Assembly: GCA_002411365.1 (NCBI GenBank)
Contig: DHSD01000031.1
Span: 46,827-52,006 of the forward strand
Source: Ruminococcaceae bacterium UBA5295
Lineage (GTDB): Bacteria; Bacillota; Clostridia; Oscillospirales; Acutalibacteraceae
DNA: 5,180 nt
Direction of reading: 5' to 3'
Made by a program: the position numbers and the translations under genes. A model generated the notes under the pieces. It worked only from the letters and a program-made list of their open reading frames with translations, was not told where the DNA came from and made no database searches. Positions 1 through 5,180 of the stretch are shown here, piece by piece. Positions within the stretch are counted from its first letter, which is position 1; the number at the start of each line of letters is the position of its first letter.

Positions 1-329
1 GGCCTTGAAAAAAAGTGCATATATAACATGTTTGCTTTTCACAAATTTGTTGAGCTTAACGGATTTGTTAATAAAAGCTGTGGTAGGATGATTTATCCCA
101 CTCCGGGTGTTTTTCTCTTGAACAACGGGCAATGGACTTTTAGTATGGAAAAGGTTTCTGCAAAAGATATACACAGAACAGCAGAAAGTATCAGCGGGCT
201 TGCAAATTATGCTTCATCTAAAAGGCATTCCATTTTTATACGTGCAGTGTCCGGTCATACATCGATAAAACAAAACCGGATATTGTCCTGCTTACTTATG
301 AGCCGCACGTACTTTACTCACTCAAATAG
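1..329 (+). other. Left-edge region with an open forward frame but no recognised gene
   Basis: Frame 1 on the plus strand is open from the first base and has no stop until 447, which lies inside the convergent end of copA. The first ATG is at 28 and has no convincing ribosome binding site. The predicted residues match no family I recognise. Nothing resembles a domain motif, membrane segment or signal peptide in the part left of 300. The hairpin at 330-361 lies within this frame, which argues against a real gene reaching 447. The stretch is more AT-rich than copA. Both other forward frames and the reverse strand are broken by stops. It could be the tail of a gene entering from the left, a decayed remnant, or plain intergenic DNA. 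Confidence 0.25.
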
Positions 330-361
330 AAAGAGCGTGGCTTTTATGCGCTCCGCTCTTT
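330..361 (-). terminator. Probable copA transcription terminator
   Basis: An 8-bp perfect stem (AAAGAGCG at 330-337 with CGCTCTTT at 354-361) lies 12 bases past the copA stop codon. Read on the minus strand, the 3' arm leads into a short, interrupted T-rich run (TTTCTATTT). A second CGCTC at 349-353 allows an alternative pairing with a shorter loop. The U-tract is modest, so termination may be incomplete. The plus strand has four Ts after the stem, so weak bidirectional activity is possible. Confidence 0.6.
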
Positions 362-373
362 TAGCTTGTCTCC

Positions 374-2875
374 TTATTTTACGCTTTCTACTGAAACCGC
401 CTTATACCCGGCATCGTCAACAGCTTTTTTCAGCGTATCATCGCTGACATTGGAATCCATAGTGACGGTCGCCGTTTTTGCTTTAAGGTCTACCTTCGCG
501 TTTACACCGTCAATCGAGTTCAGTGCTTTTTCCACATGCATTCGGCAATGGTCGCACATCATTCCTTCAACGTGAATAACTTTTCTCATAGATGGCATCT
601 TCTCCTTATTATCTGTTTCCCGCCCCGAGCGGAAAAAGCGCAGCCGCAGTGCATTTGACACAACAAATAATGAGCTGAAGCTCATTGCCGCAGCCGCTAT
701 CATCGGATTTAGCAGCAAACCGAACACCGGATAAAAGACACCGGCCGCAACAGGTATGCCAAGCGCATTGTAGAAGAAAGCCCAAAACAGGTTTTCTTTA
801 ATATTGCGTATTGTCGCTTTGCTGAGCTTCACTGCTGTAACAGCATCGAGCAAGTCGTTTTTCATCAGTACTATGTCGGCAGACTCGATTGCAACATCGG
901 TTCCGGCGCCAATGGCAATGCCTACATCCGAACGCGCAAGCGCAGGCGCGTCATTTATCCCGTCGCCAATCATGGCAACTTTGTGTCCATTTTCCTGCAG
1001 GCGCCGCACTTCGCGCTCTTTATCCTGCGGCATAACCTCGGCGACTGCGCGGCTTATCCCAAGTTTGCGGCGTATAGCTTCGGCCGTCTTTTTATTGTCG
1101 CCCGTAAGCATCACTGCGTCGATTCCCATGCTGCGAAACTCCTCAACAGCCTGCCTGCTCGTCGGTTTCACCTGGTCTGCCGCCGCTATGACGCCGAGGA
1201 AATTGCCTTCCTCAGCAAAGAATAGCGGCGTTTTGCCCTCTTCCGCAAAATGTCCAGCAGTAAGCGAGATATCGCCTGTCTCTGCTCCAGCACACTTGAT
1301 AAAAGCCAGGTTACCCGCCGTACAGCGCCTACCATTTATAACTGCCGAAACACCGCGTCCAGGCACCGCCGTGAAGTTCTCGGCTTTCTTTGGAGCTATC
1401 CCTTCTGCTGAAGCCTTCTTTTTAATGGCTTCAGCAAGCGGGTGCTCCGAAAAGTTCTCCAGCGAAACGGCAGTCTCAATCAGCTTTTTGCGGTCCACAC
1501 CGCCCGCCGGTATTACATCTGTCACGCGCGGTCTGCCTTCCGTAAGCGTGCCTGTTTTGTCAAGCACTACCGTCTGGATTTTATGCGCCGCTTCCAGCGC
1601 TTCGCCGGATTTAATCAGTATCCCTTCGGAAGCTCCGCGCCCCGTGCCTACCATGATTGCCACAGGTGTTGCGAGGCCGAGCGCACATGGGCACGAAATC
1701 ACGAGGACTGAAATGCCAATCGAAAGTACAAACTCAAACGGTTCTCCGGCTATGAGCCACGCAGCCATGGCAACAACCGCAATCCCTATGACCGTCGGGA
1801 CAAAAATCCCGCTGACGCGGTCGGCAAGGCGCGCTATGGGCGCTTTTGAAGCACCGGCTTCCTCCATGAGGCGGATAATCTGCGCCAGTGTTGTGTCATT
1901 TCCTACCTTTTCGGCGCGGAACCTGAAAGAGCCTGACTTATTGATAGTAGCTGCGATAACACTGTCGCCTGCCTTTTTTTCGACCGGAATGCTTTCGCCC
2001 GTAACAGCCGACTGATCAACTGACGAAGAACCTTCTGTAATGATGCCGTCGACGGGTATCCTCTCCCCCGGCCTTACAATCACAATGTCACCGACTTTAA
2101 CCTGCTCAGCCAGGATCTTTATCTCGCGGCTGCCGCGTTCAACAGAGGCGGTCTTTGGCGCAAGGTCCATAAGCTTTGTAATTGCTTCTGAAGTCTTGCC
2201 TTTTGACCTTGCCTCCAGATATTTGCCGAGTGTAATCAACGTCAGTATAGTCCCGGCGGATTCAAAATATAAGTCTGACATATAGTGCTGCGCCATCGAC
2301 GTATCGCCGTGGCCAAGGCCATAGCCGATACGGAATATGGCGTATACACCGTAAATAATTGCTGCCGAAGAACCCACTGCGATAAGCGAATCCATATTTG
2401 GCGCGCGCTTTGCAAGCATGCGGAAACCCACAATGTAATAGCTGCGGTTAACATACATGATTGGAAGCAGCAGTAGGAACTGCGTAAAAGCATATACAGC
2501 CCCGTTTGCCGTACCCTTAAATATCGGTGGTACCGGGGCTTTCGTCATCCGGTACATTGCAAGGTACATCAGCGGTATCCAAAATGCAAACGACACAATA
2601 AGGCGCGTTCTCATTGCTTTCAGCTCACTGCCTGCCGACGCCGCAGCCGTTTTTGAAGGCGCTGCTCCCGGCAAAGACGCCCGGTATCCGGCATTACTGA
2701 CAGCATTAAGGATATTTGCCTGCTCCTCTGGGGAACCGCCGTAGTCTACCATCATGCTGTCAGTCAGCAAGCTCACGGCAACGGACTTTACTCCCTGCAC
2801 CTTTTTAACGTTTCTCTCTACAGCGGACGAACACGCTGCGCACGTCATTCCCTTAACATCGAATTTTTGCTTCAT
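374..2875 (-). CDS. copA: Cu(I)-exporting P1B-type ATPase CopA with N- and C-terminal metal-binding domains
   Basis: Pumps Cu(I) (probably also Ag(I)) out across the cytoplasmic membrane using ATP. Numbering starts from the ATG at 2875, giving 833 residues. An N-terminal HMA domain (about 2-66) carries GMTCAAC at 9-15. An Ala/Ser linker and the first four membrane segments follow. Catalytic motifs, in order: TGES 292-295 (actuator), CPC 395-397 (membrane metal site), DKTGT 439-443 (phosphorylated Asp439), SEHP with His478-Pro479, and GDGINDAP 637-644. Tyr-Asn 702-703 and MSFSS 731-735 in the last two membrane segments mark the Cu(I) subclass. A second HMA domain (about 763-833, GMMCDHC at 771-777) follows the last membrane helix; most CopA proteins end there. 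I prefer the 2875 start because AAGGTG lies 5 bases upstream and the product starts directly at the HMA domain. An ATG at 2926 would add 17 residues but has a weaker site. The gene lies 55 bases after csoR in the same operon. Function is secure from the motifs; the exact start is less so. Confidence 0.97.
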   Translation of the reverse strand: MKQKFDVKGMTCAACSSAVERNVKKVQGVKSVAVSLLTDSMMVDYGGSPEEQANILNAVSNAGYRASLPGAAPSKTAAASAGSELKAMRTRLIVSFAFWIPLMYLAMYRMTKAPVPPIFKGTANGAVYAFTQFLLLLPIMYVNRSYYIVGFRMLAKRAPNMDSLIAVGSSAAIIYGVYAIFRIGYGLGHGDTSMAQHYMSDLYFESAGTILTLITLGKYLEARSKGKTSEAITKLMDLAPKTASVERGSREIKILAEQVKVGDIVIVRPGERIPVDGIITEGSSSVDQSAVTGESIPVEKKAGDSVIAATINKSGSFRFRAEKVGNDTTLAQIIRLMEEAGASKAPIARLADRVSGIFVPTVIGIAVVAMAAWLIAGEPFEFVLSIGISVLVISCPCALGLATPVAIMVGTGRGASEGILIKSGEALEAAHKIQTVVLDKTGTLTEGRPRVTDVIPAGGVDRKKLIETAVSLENFSEHPLAEAIKKKASAEGIAPKKAENFTAVPGRGVSAVINGRRCTAGNLAFIKCAGAETGDISLTAGHFAEEGKTPLFFAEEGNFLGVIAAADQVKPTSRQAVEEFRSMGIDAVMLTGDNKKTAEAIRRKLGISRAVAEVMPQDKEREVRRLQENGHKVAMIGDGINDAPALARSDVGIAIGAGTDVAIESADIVLMKNDLLDAVTAVKLSKATIRNIKENLFWAFFYNALGIPVAAGVFYPVFGLLLNPMIAAAAMSFSSLFVVSNALRLRFFRSGRETDNKEKMPSMRKVIHVEGMMCDHCRMHVEKALNSIDGVNAKVDLKAKTATVTMDSNVSDDTLKKAVDDAGYKAVSVESVK
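587..607 (-). promoter_or_regulatory. Possible internal ribosome binding site and start codons for a free CopZ-like domain
   Basis: Within copA, on the minus strand, AAGGAG (602-607) precedes two in-frame ATG codons at 596-598 and 587-589. Spacings are 3 and 12 bases, so neither is ideal; the second is long but feasible. Initiation here would give a 74- or 71-residue protein, essentially one HMA domain with the copper ligands Cys-x-x-Cys, the size and fold of the chaperone CopZ. The same bases also encode Lys-Glu in a polar linker, so the motif may be chance or a leftover of an ancestral separate copZ. No experimental support is visible. Confidence 0.4.
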
Positions 2876-2880
2876 CTTTT

Positions 2881-2886
2881 CACCTT
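2881..2886 (-). promoter_or_regulatory. copA ribosome binding site (decides the start)
   Basis: AAGGTG on the minus strand lies 5 bases before the ATG at 2875. It fits the anti-Shine-Dalgarno sequence better than AAAGTG, which precedes the alternative ATG at 2926 and overlaps the csoR stop. This favours the shorter 833-residue CopA. Confidence 0.6.
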
Positions 2887-2930
2887 GCACTAAAGCATTT
2901 GCTTTCCTGAATAATATAATGCCCATTATT

Positions 2931-3239
2931 TCACTTTAGTTTTTTTATCAGGTCAATTGTTTCGTCTATAACCTCGTTATTTCCATTTCTGATTTCTTCC
3001 GCAACACACGTTTCCATGTGGTCCTTCAGCACAAGATAGCCGAACTTCTGCAGTGCATTTTCGACTGCGGCTATCTGTATAAGAATATCGCCACAGTACC
3101 TGTTGTCATCCAGCATCTTCTTTATGCCGTTAAGCTGGCCAATCATCCTGTTAAGCCGCATCTGGAGCATGTGCACCGTCTGCTGGCTGCGCGGCGTGTT
3201 TTTGTAGCGGCAGCAGCAGCCGTCTTTTTTATATGGCAT
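2931..3239 (-). CDS. csoR: Copper-sensing transcriptional repressor CsoR
   Basis: A 102-residue cytoplasmic regulator of the CsoR/RcnR (DUF156) family, all-helical with no classical DNA-binding motif. Family members repress copper-export genes and leave DNA on binding Cu(I). The signature ligands are present: Cys49, His74 and Cys78. Their spacing (25 then 4 residues) equals that of the characterised CsoR proteins of Mycobacterium tuberculosis (C36/H61/C65) and Bacillus subtilis. This favours copper over the nickel or formaldehyde sensors of the family. Tyr48 just before Cys49 is also as in the mycobacterial protein. The helix with LNRMIGQLNGIKKML is the usual conserved first helix. An unusual Cys-Cys-Cys lies at residues 8-10. 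The ATG at 3239 is chosen because AAAGGA lies 9 bases upstream; an in-frame TTG at 3257 would overlap that site. First gene of the operon with copA, and probably autoregulated through the boxes upstream. Confidence 0.95.
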   Translation of the reverse strand: MPYKKDGCCCRYKNTPRSQQTVHMLQMRLNRMIGQLNGIKKMLDDNRYCGDILIQIAAVENALQKFGYLVLKDHMETCVAEEIRNGNNEVIDETIDLIKKLK

Positions 3240-3248
3240 CTGCGTAAA

Positions 3249-3254
3249 TCCTTT
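3249..3254 (-). promoter_or_regulatory. csoR ribosome binding site (decides the start)
   Basis: AAAGGA on the minus strand, 9 bases before the ATG at 3239. The same motif and spacing precede the lipoprotein gene at 3518. It rules against the in-frame TTG at 3257, which lies just upstream of this site. Confidence 0.75.
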
Positions 3255-3264
3255 CAAAGCCTAT

Positions 3265-3281
3265 ATACCCTCATGGGGTAT
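3265..3281 (-). promoter_or_regulatory. CsoR operator (primary box)
   Basis: ATACCC-N5-GGGTAT is a perfect 6-bp inverted repeat with a 5-base spacer. It has the arrangement known from the B. subtilis CsoR operator at copZA. It starts about 5 bases downstream of the predicted transcription start of csoR-copA, so bound CsoR would block initiation or early elongation. Its location next to a gene for a true CsoR makes the assignment strong, although binding is inferred. Confidence 0.85.
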
Positions 3282-3292
3282 TCAGCGTTTTT

Positions 3293-3321
3293 ATTATATA
3301 CCCTATTATAGTATATATCAA
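3293..3321 (-). promoter_or_regulatory. Promoter of the csoR-copA operon
   Basis: On the minus strand, TTGATA (3316-3321) and a perfect TATAAT (3293-3298) are separated by exactly 17 bases. This is a near-consensus sigma-A-type promoter. The start site is predicted near 3286, giving a leader of about 47 bases that holds the operator and the csoR ribosome binding site. Such a strong core promoter suits a gene pair held off by a repressor. Confidence 0.85.
3298..3314 (-). promoter_or_regulatory. Possible second, imperfect CsoR box
   Basis: ATACCC-N5-TAGTAT repeats the geometry of the primary box with one perfect half-site and a second half-site matching at 4 of 6 bases. It overlaps the last base of the -10 and most of the spacer. 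The two box centres (3273 and 3306) are 33 bp apart, about three helical turns, so both would face the same side of the DNA. It may be an auxiliary site or chance in AT-rich promoter DNA. Confidence 0.45.
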
Positions 3322-3403
3322 CATCATAATCTGAAAATTCAGGCACACATATACGCCTGCTTTCATCATGCAATAATAATGTTGCACCCAGCTAAACCAC
3401 ATT

Positions 3404-3420
3404 GGGAACCTGTTATTCCC
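3404..3420. repeat. Inverted repeat GGGAA-N7-TTCCC in the divergent intergenic region
   Basis: Perfect 5-bp arms at 3404-3408 and 3416-3420. It lies about 100 bp upstream of the lipoprotein gene and the same distance behind the copper promoter. There is no T-tract, so it is not a terminator. It could be a protein-binding site, but no regulator can be named. Confidence 0.3.
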
Positions 3421-3445
3421 TGCACACAAAACGTAAAAATAATAT

Positions 3446-3479
3446 GTTAATTAACAGAATTTATGATAAAATATCATAA
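3446..3479 (+). promoter_or_regulatory. Palindrome pair and probable promoter region of the lipoprotein gene
   Basis: GTTAATTAAC (3446-3455) is a perfect 10-bp palindrome. At 3461-3479 lies a second inverted repeat with 8-bp arms, TTATGATA and TATCATAA, around a 3-base AAA centre. The segment is AT-rich and ends about 40 bases before the ATG at 3518, where a promoter is expected. Candidate -10 elements (TATGAT at 3462-3467, TATCAT at 3472-3477) lie inside the second repeat. No -35 with good spacing is clear: TTAACA at 3451-3456 is only 15 bases from TATCAT. A repressor site overlapping the promoter is a reasonable guess. Confidence 0.45.
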
Positions 3480-3502
3480 GTAAGCTTAAAGTAAATTTTA
3501 AA

Positions 3503-3508
3503 AAAGGA
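3503..3508 (+). promoter_or_regulatory. Ribosome binding site of the lipoprotein gene
   Basis: AAAGGA ends 9 bases before the ATG at 3518, the same motif and spacing as at csoR. It supports that start, which also yields a complete signal peptide. Confidence 0.75.
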
Positions 3509-3517
3509 TGAACATCA

Positions 3518-4435
3518 ATGAAGCAGAAACGAAATTCTTACAACAAAGAGCAGAACTTGCGCCGTATTTTCAGACTGTTAATGTCTGTTTTTTTATGCTT
3601 TTCTTTACTGATACCATCAGCATGCACGAATAAATCTTCCTCATCAGGCAAAGCCAAATCGTCTTCATCAAAAGCAGTAAAAAGTGTTTCGTCTGCCGTT
3701 TCTTCAAAAGTAGTTTCAAAGCACGCGTCTTCGCTGCCCGCATCTTCTTCACGCCCTTCATCTTCAAAAGCCTCATCCGCAGCCGTCAGTTCAGCCAAGC
3801 CCAAATTCAAAGTAAACAACGACGGAACAAAAATTTTAGATGTTAAGAATATACAGCAGTCACCTGAACTGCCATCCGGCTGTGAAATTACGTCAGCCTG
3901 CATCGTGCTGAACTATGCAGGCTGCAGCGCCACCAAAACCGACCTGCTCAAGTACCTGAAGTCCTGCAATAAATTCTATCAGGCTGACGGAAAAGAGTAC
4001 GGCCCGAACCCATGGAAATGTTTTGTCGGTAATCCTGGCTCAGCAAAATATGGCTGCTATGCGCCGGTCATTGCAGATACTATCAATCTTTATCTTAAAG
4101 CTACTGGAAAAATCTCACAGAACCATCTTGCAGCAGACCTTACTGGTGCCCCGGTATCCGCGCTCTACAGCAATATTGACAACGGTACACCTGTAATCGT
4201 ATGGGTTACAAATGGTATGTGCGAGCCTTCTTTCGGTGACAGCTGGTACCTTGAAGACACTAAAGCACCTTACAAGTGGATAACCGGTGAGCACTGCATG
4301 GTACTTATAGGGTATGACGGCAATAAAGCCATTCTAAGCGATCCTCTGGACAAACGTGGGACCGTCATATACGACAAGCCGCTGTTCGAGCAGCGCTACA
4401 AGGAGCTTTTCTCGCAGGCCGTTGCCATAAGCTGA
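3518..4435 (+). CDS. Exported probable lipoprotein with a C39-like cysteine peptidase domain
   Basis: 305 residues. A basic N-terminus (1-19) and a hydrophobic stretch (about 20-34) lead to PSAC with Cys36, a probable lipid-anchor site, though Pro at -3 is atypical. Residues 39-93 are almost all Ser, Ala, Lys and Val: a flexible linker that would lift the domain off the membrane and through the cell wall. From about 110 on the protein matches the peptidase C39-like family (Pfam C39_2 type): Gln-x-Pro-Glu-Leu-Pro-Ser-Gly-Cys-Glu with predicted nucleophile Cys122, then EHCMVLIGYD with His259, then a SDPLD segment with Asp275. The Cys, His and Asp are thus all present, so it may be an active peptidase or amidase-like enzyme; the substrate is unknown. 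The mature part has eight further cysteines, unusual for an exported Firmicute protein. It is monocistronic: csoR-copA is divergent and the dehydrogenase convergent. It is not a bacteriocin-exporting ABC peptidase, since no transporter domains follow. Confidence 0.88.
   Translation: MKQKRNSYNKEQNLRRIFRLLMSVFLCFSLLIPSACTNKSSSSGKAKSSSSKAVKSVSSAVSSKVVSKHASSLPASSSRPSSSKASSAAVSSAKPKFKVNNDGTKILDVKNIQQSPELPSGCEITSACIVLNYAGCSATKTDLLKYLKSCNKFYQADGKEYGPNPWKCFVGNPGSAKYGCYAPVIADTINLYLKATGKISQNHLAADLTGAPVSALYSNIDNGTPVIVWVTNGMCEPSFGDSWYLEDTKAPYKWITGEHCMVLIGYDGNKAILSDPLDKRGTVIYDKPLFEQRYKELFSQAVAIS
3632..3796 (+). repeat. Low-complexity Ser/Ala/Lys-coding tract
   Basis: Encodes residues 39-93 of the lipoprotein. 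The DNA is built from variations on tcttca and tca triplets. The 10-mer tcttcaaaag occurs at 3701-3710 and again at 3761-3770, exactly 60 bases apart and in frame. Such a tract can change length by slippage without breaking the frame, so linker length may differ among strains. Confidence 0.7.
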
Positions 4436-4460
4436 TGGAGCGGTGGCTGCCATAGGCTAA

Positions 4461-4492
4461 AATAAAAAGGATGCCCCATCAGTAGGACACCC
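4461..4492 (-). terminator. Rho-independent terminator of the alcohol dehydrogenase gene
   Basis: On the minus strand GGGTGTCC (4485-4492) pairs with GGGCATCC (4469-4476), forming an 8-bp stem with two G-U wobbles. A run of five Ts follows, then ATTTTA. It begins about 22 bases after the dehydrogenase stop. On the plus strand the same two positions become A-C mismatches, so the hairpin is weaker in that direction. No separate terminator for the lipoprotein gene is evident. Confidence 0.8.
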
Positions 4493-4514
4493 GAAATTTT
4501 TGAAGCACATATGC

Positions 4515-5180
4515 TTACCGGTTCGCGGCTTTATAAATCTGGTAGCAGTCTTCACGGCCAAGCTCTTTGAAATGCCCGACTTTCCGCGCCCCGCGGAAAA
4601 CACAGCGGTCTGCAAGCTCATGTATCGTTTCATCGCTCTGTACGCCGATTTTAAGTTCTGTAAAGCATGTAGGCATATCAAGCGAACGGAAATAGTCTAT
4701 TGTTTTATCAATGCCGAGCTTTGCGGCCTCAGCAGTACCTTTGCCGGAAACGCCCCATACCTTTTCAGCATACTGCGCAAAGCGCGCCGGGTTCTGCCCG
4801 CAGCAGTACCTTGCCCACGGGCCCCACATTGTTGAAAGGCTCGCGCCGTGCGCAACATCAAACATTGCACTCAGTTCGTGGCCGAGCTGGTGCGTTGAAA
4901 AATCTTTAACGGCGCCAAGTCCCGTCAAATCATTATGCGAAAGGCTGCCTGCCCACATAAGCTCGCTCATCGGGCCATAGCCGTGCGGATCAGCAACAGC
5001 CTGCCTGCCGTTGCGAATCACTACGCGCAAAAGCGATTCCGCAATCTCGTCCGTAAGCTGATTGCCATATTCTGCCGGTGAAGTGAAATACCTGTCGAGC
5101 GTGTGCATCATAATATCAACCACCCCGCATGCAACCTGGTATTTCGGCAGCGTAAACGTAAGCTCCGGGTCAAGTATCGC
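4515..5180 (-). CDS. Iron-containing alcohol (butanol) dehydrogenase, C-terminal part
   Basis: The frame is open at the right edge, so the N-terminal part is missing; 221 residues are visible, ending at TAA (4515-4517). It belongs to the group III, metal-dependent alcohol dehydrogenases, closest by eye to the BdhA/YqhD branch that reduces aldehydes to alcohols with NAD(P)H in the cytoplasm. The first visible residues resemble the start of the metal-binding helical domain (LDPELTFTLPKYQVACG). Metal ligands are all present: Asp22 and His26 (DIMMH), His97 (THQLGHE) and His111 (DVAHG), counted from the edge. The D-x3-H and H-x13-H spacings equal those of E. coli YqhD. The cofactor-binding Rossmann-like half lies outside the window, so NADH versus NADPH preference cannot be judged. 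Upstream regulation is not visible. A role in fermentative butanol or ethanol formation, or in aldehyde detoxification, is inferred from the family. Confidence 0.93.
   Translation of the reverse strand, partial: AILDPELTFTLPKYQVACGVVDIMMHTLDRYFTSPAEYGNQLTDEIAESLLRVVIRNGRQAVADPHGYGPMSELMWAGSLSHNDLTGLGAVKDFSTHQLGHELSAMFDVAHGASLSTMWGPWARYCCGQNPARFAQYAEKVWGVSGKGTAEAAKLGIDKTIDYFRSLDMPTCFTELKIGVQSDETIHELADRCVFRGARKVGHFKELGREDCYQIYKAANR

Noticed and set aside
804..2015. Long open frame of 403 codons on the plus strand opposite copA
   Set aside because: It lies wholly antisense to a clear ATPase with all catalytic motifs. Its product is a Ser/Ala/Pro-rich string without domains, as expected for the shadow of a codon-biased gene.
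2600..2680. E. coli-like programmed frameshift after the first HMA domain of CopA
   Set aside because: I looked for a slippery heptamer such as CCCAAAG in the linker after the first HMA domain and saw none.
2876..2926. Alternative copA start at the ATG at 2926
   Set aside because: It would add 17 residues not typical of the HMA domain and has a weaker ribosome binding site. Not fully excluded, since it would lie only 4 bases after the csoR stop.
3240..3257. TTG start for csoR
   Set aside because: It overlaps the better AAAGGA site that serves the ATG at 3239, and lacks its own upstream site.
3254..3274. Six-codon upstream open frame in the csoR leader, starting inside the CsoR box
   Set aside because: The ATG is part of the operator spacer and no ribosome binding site precedes it; probably chance.
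3340..3359. CAGGC/GCCTG hairpin in the intergenic region
   Set aside because: Only a 5-bp stem with a 10-base loop and no T-tract; too weak to call a terminator or RNA element.
3538..3903. Minus-strand open frame of 121 codons, rich in Glu/Asp
   Set aside because: It is the complement of the Ser-rich linker and peptidase start of the lipoprotein gene. Its acidic composition follows from the tct/tca repeats, and no ribosome binding site is seen.
1..5180. Mobile element, CRISPR array, tRNA or phage defence genes
   Set aside because: No transposase, integrase, regular direct repeats, tRNA-like fold or defence-gene motif was seen anywhere in the window.

Overview
The window looks like chromosomal DNA of a Gram-positive, anaerobic Firmicute, most likely a clostridium of the Oscillospiraceae/Ruminococcaceae type. 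This is inferred from three things: AAAGGA-type ribosome binding sites, a CsoR-controlled copper ATPase, and a Ser-rich lipoprotein next to an iron-dependent alcohol dehydrogenase. No ribosomal RNA or marker gene confirms it.

Layout, left to right. Positions 1-329 hold no gene I can recognise; one forward frame is open from the window edge and runs into the end of copA. A hairpin at 330-361 lies just past the copA stop. copA (2875 to 374, minus) is a Cu(I)-exporting P1B ATPase with an N-terminal metal-binding domain and a second, CopZ-like one fused to its C-terminus. It follows csoR (3239 to 2931, minus), the copper-sensing repressor. The pair is read from one strong sigma-A-type promoter (-35 at 3316-3321, -10 at 3293-3298, 17-bp spacer). 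A perfect CsoR-type inverted repeat (3265-3281) sits just downstream of the predicted start, and a weaker copy (3298-3314) lies in the promoter spacer.

A divergent intergenic region (about 3322-3517) with three inverted repeats precedes a forward gene (3518-4435). That gene encodes a secreted, probably lipid-anchored protein: signal peptide, Ser/Ala/Lys linker, then a C39-like cysteine peptidase domain. Convergent to it is the C-terminal part of an iron-containing alcohol (butanol) dehydrogenase (4515 to beyond 5180, minus), with its own terminator at 4461-4492.

How the genes work together: csoR and copA form a self-contained copper-detoxification operon. Cu(I) binding to CsoR should release the operator, and CopA then exports Cu(I). 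The lipoprotein and the dehydrogenase are separate transcription units with no evident link to copper. The most interesting observation is inside copA: the CopZ-like domain is preceded by an AAGGAG motif and two in-frame ATG codons. One gene could therefore give both the pump and a free copper chaperone, or the motif may be a relic of a copA-copZ fusion.
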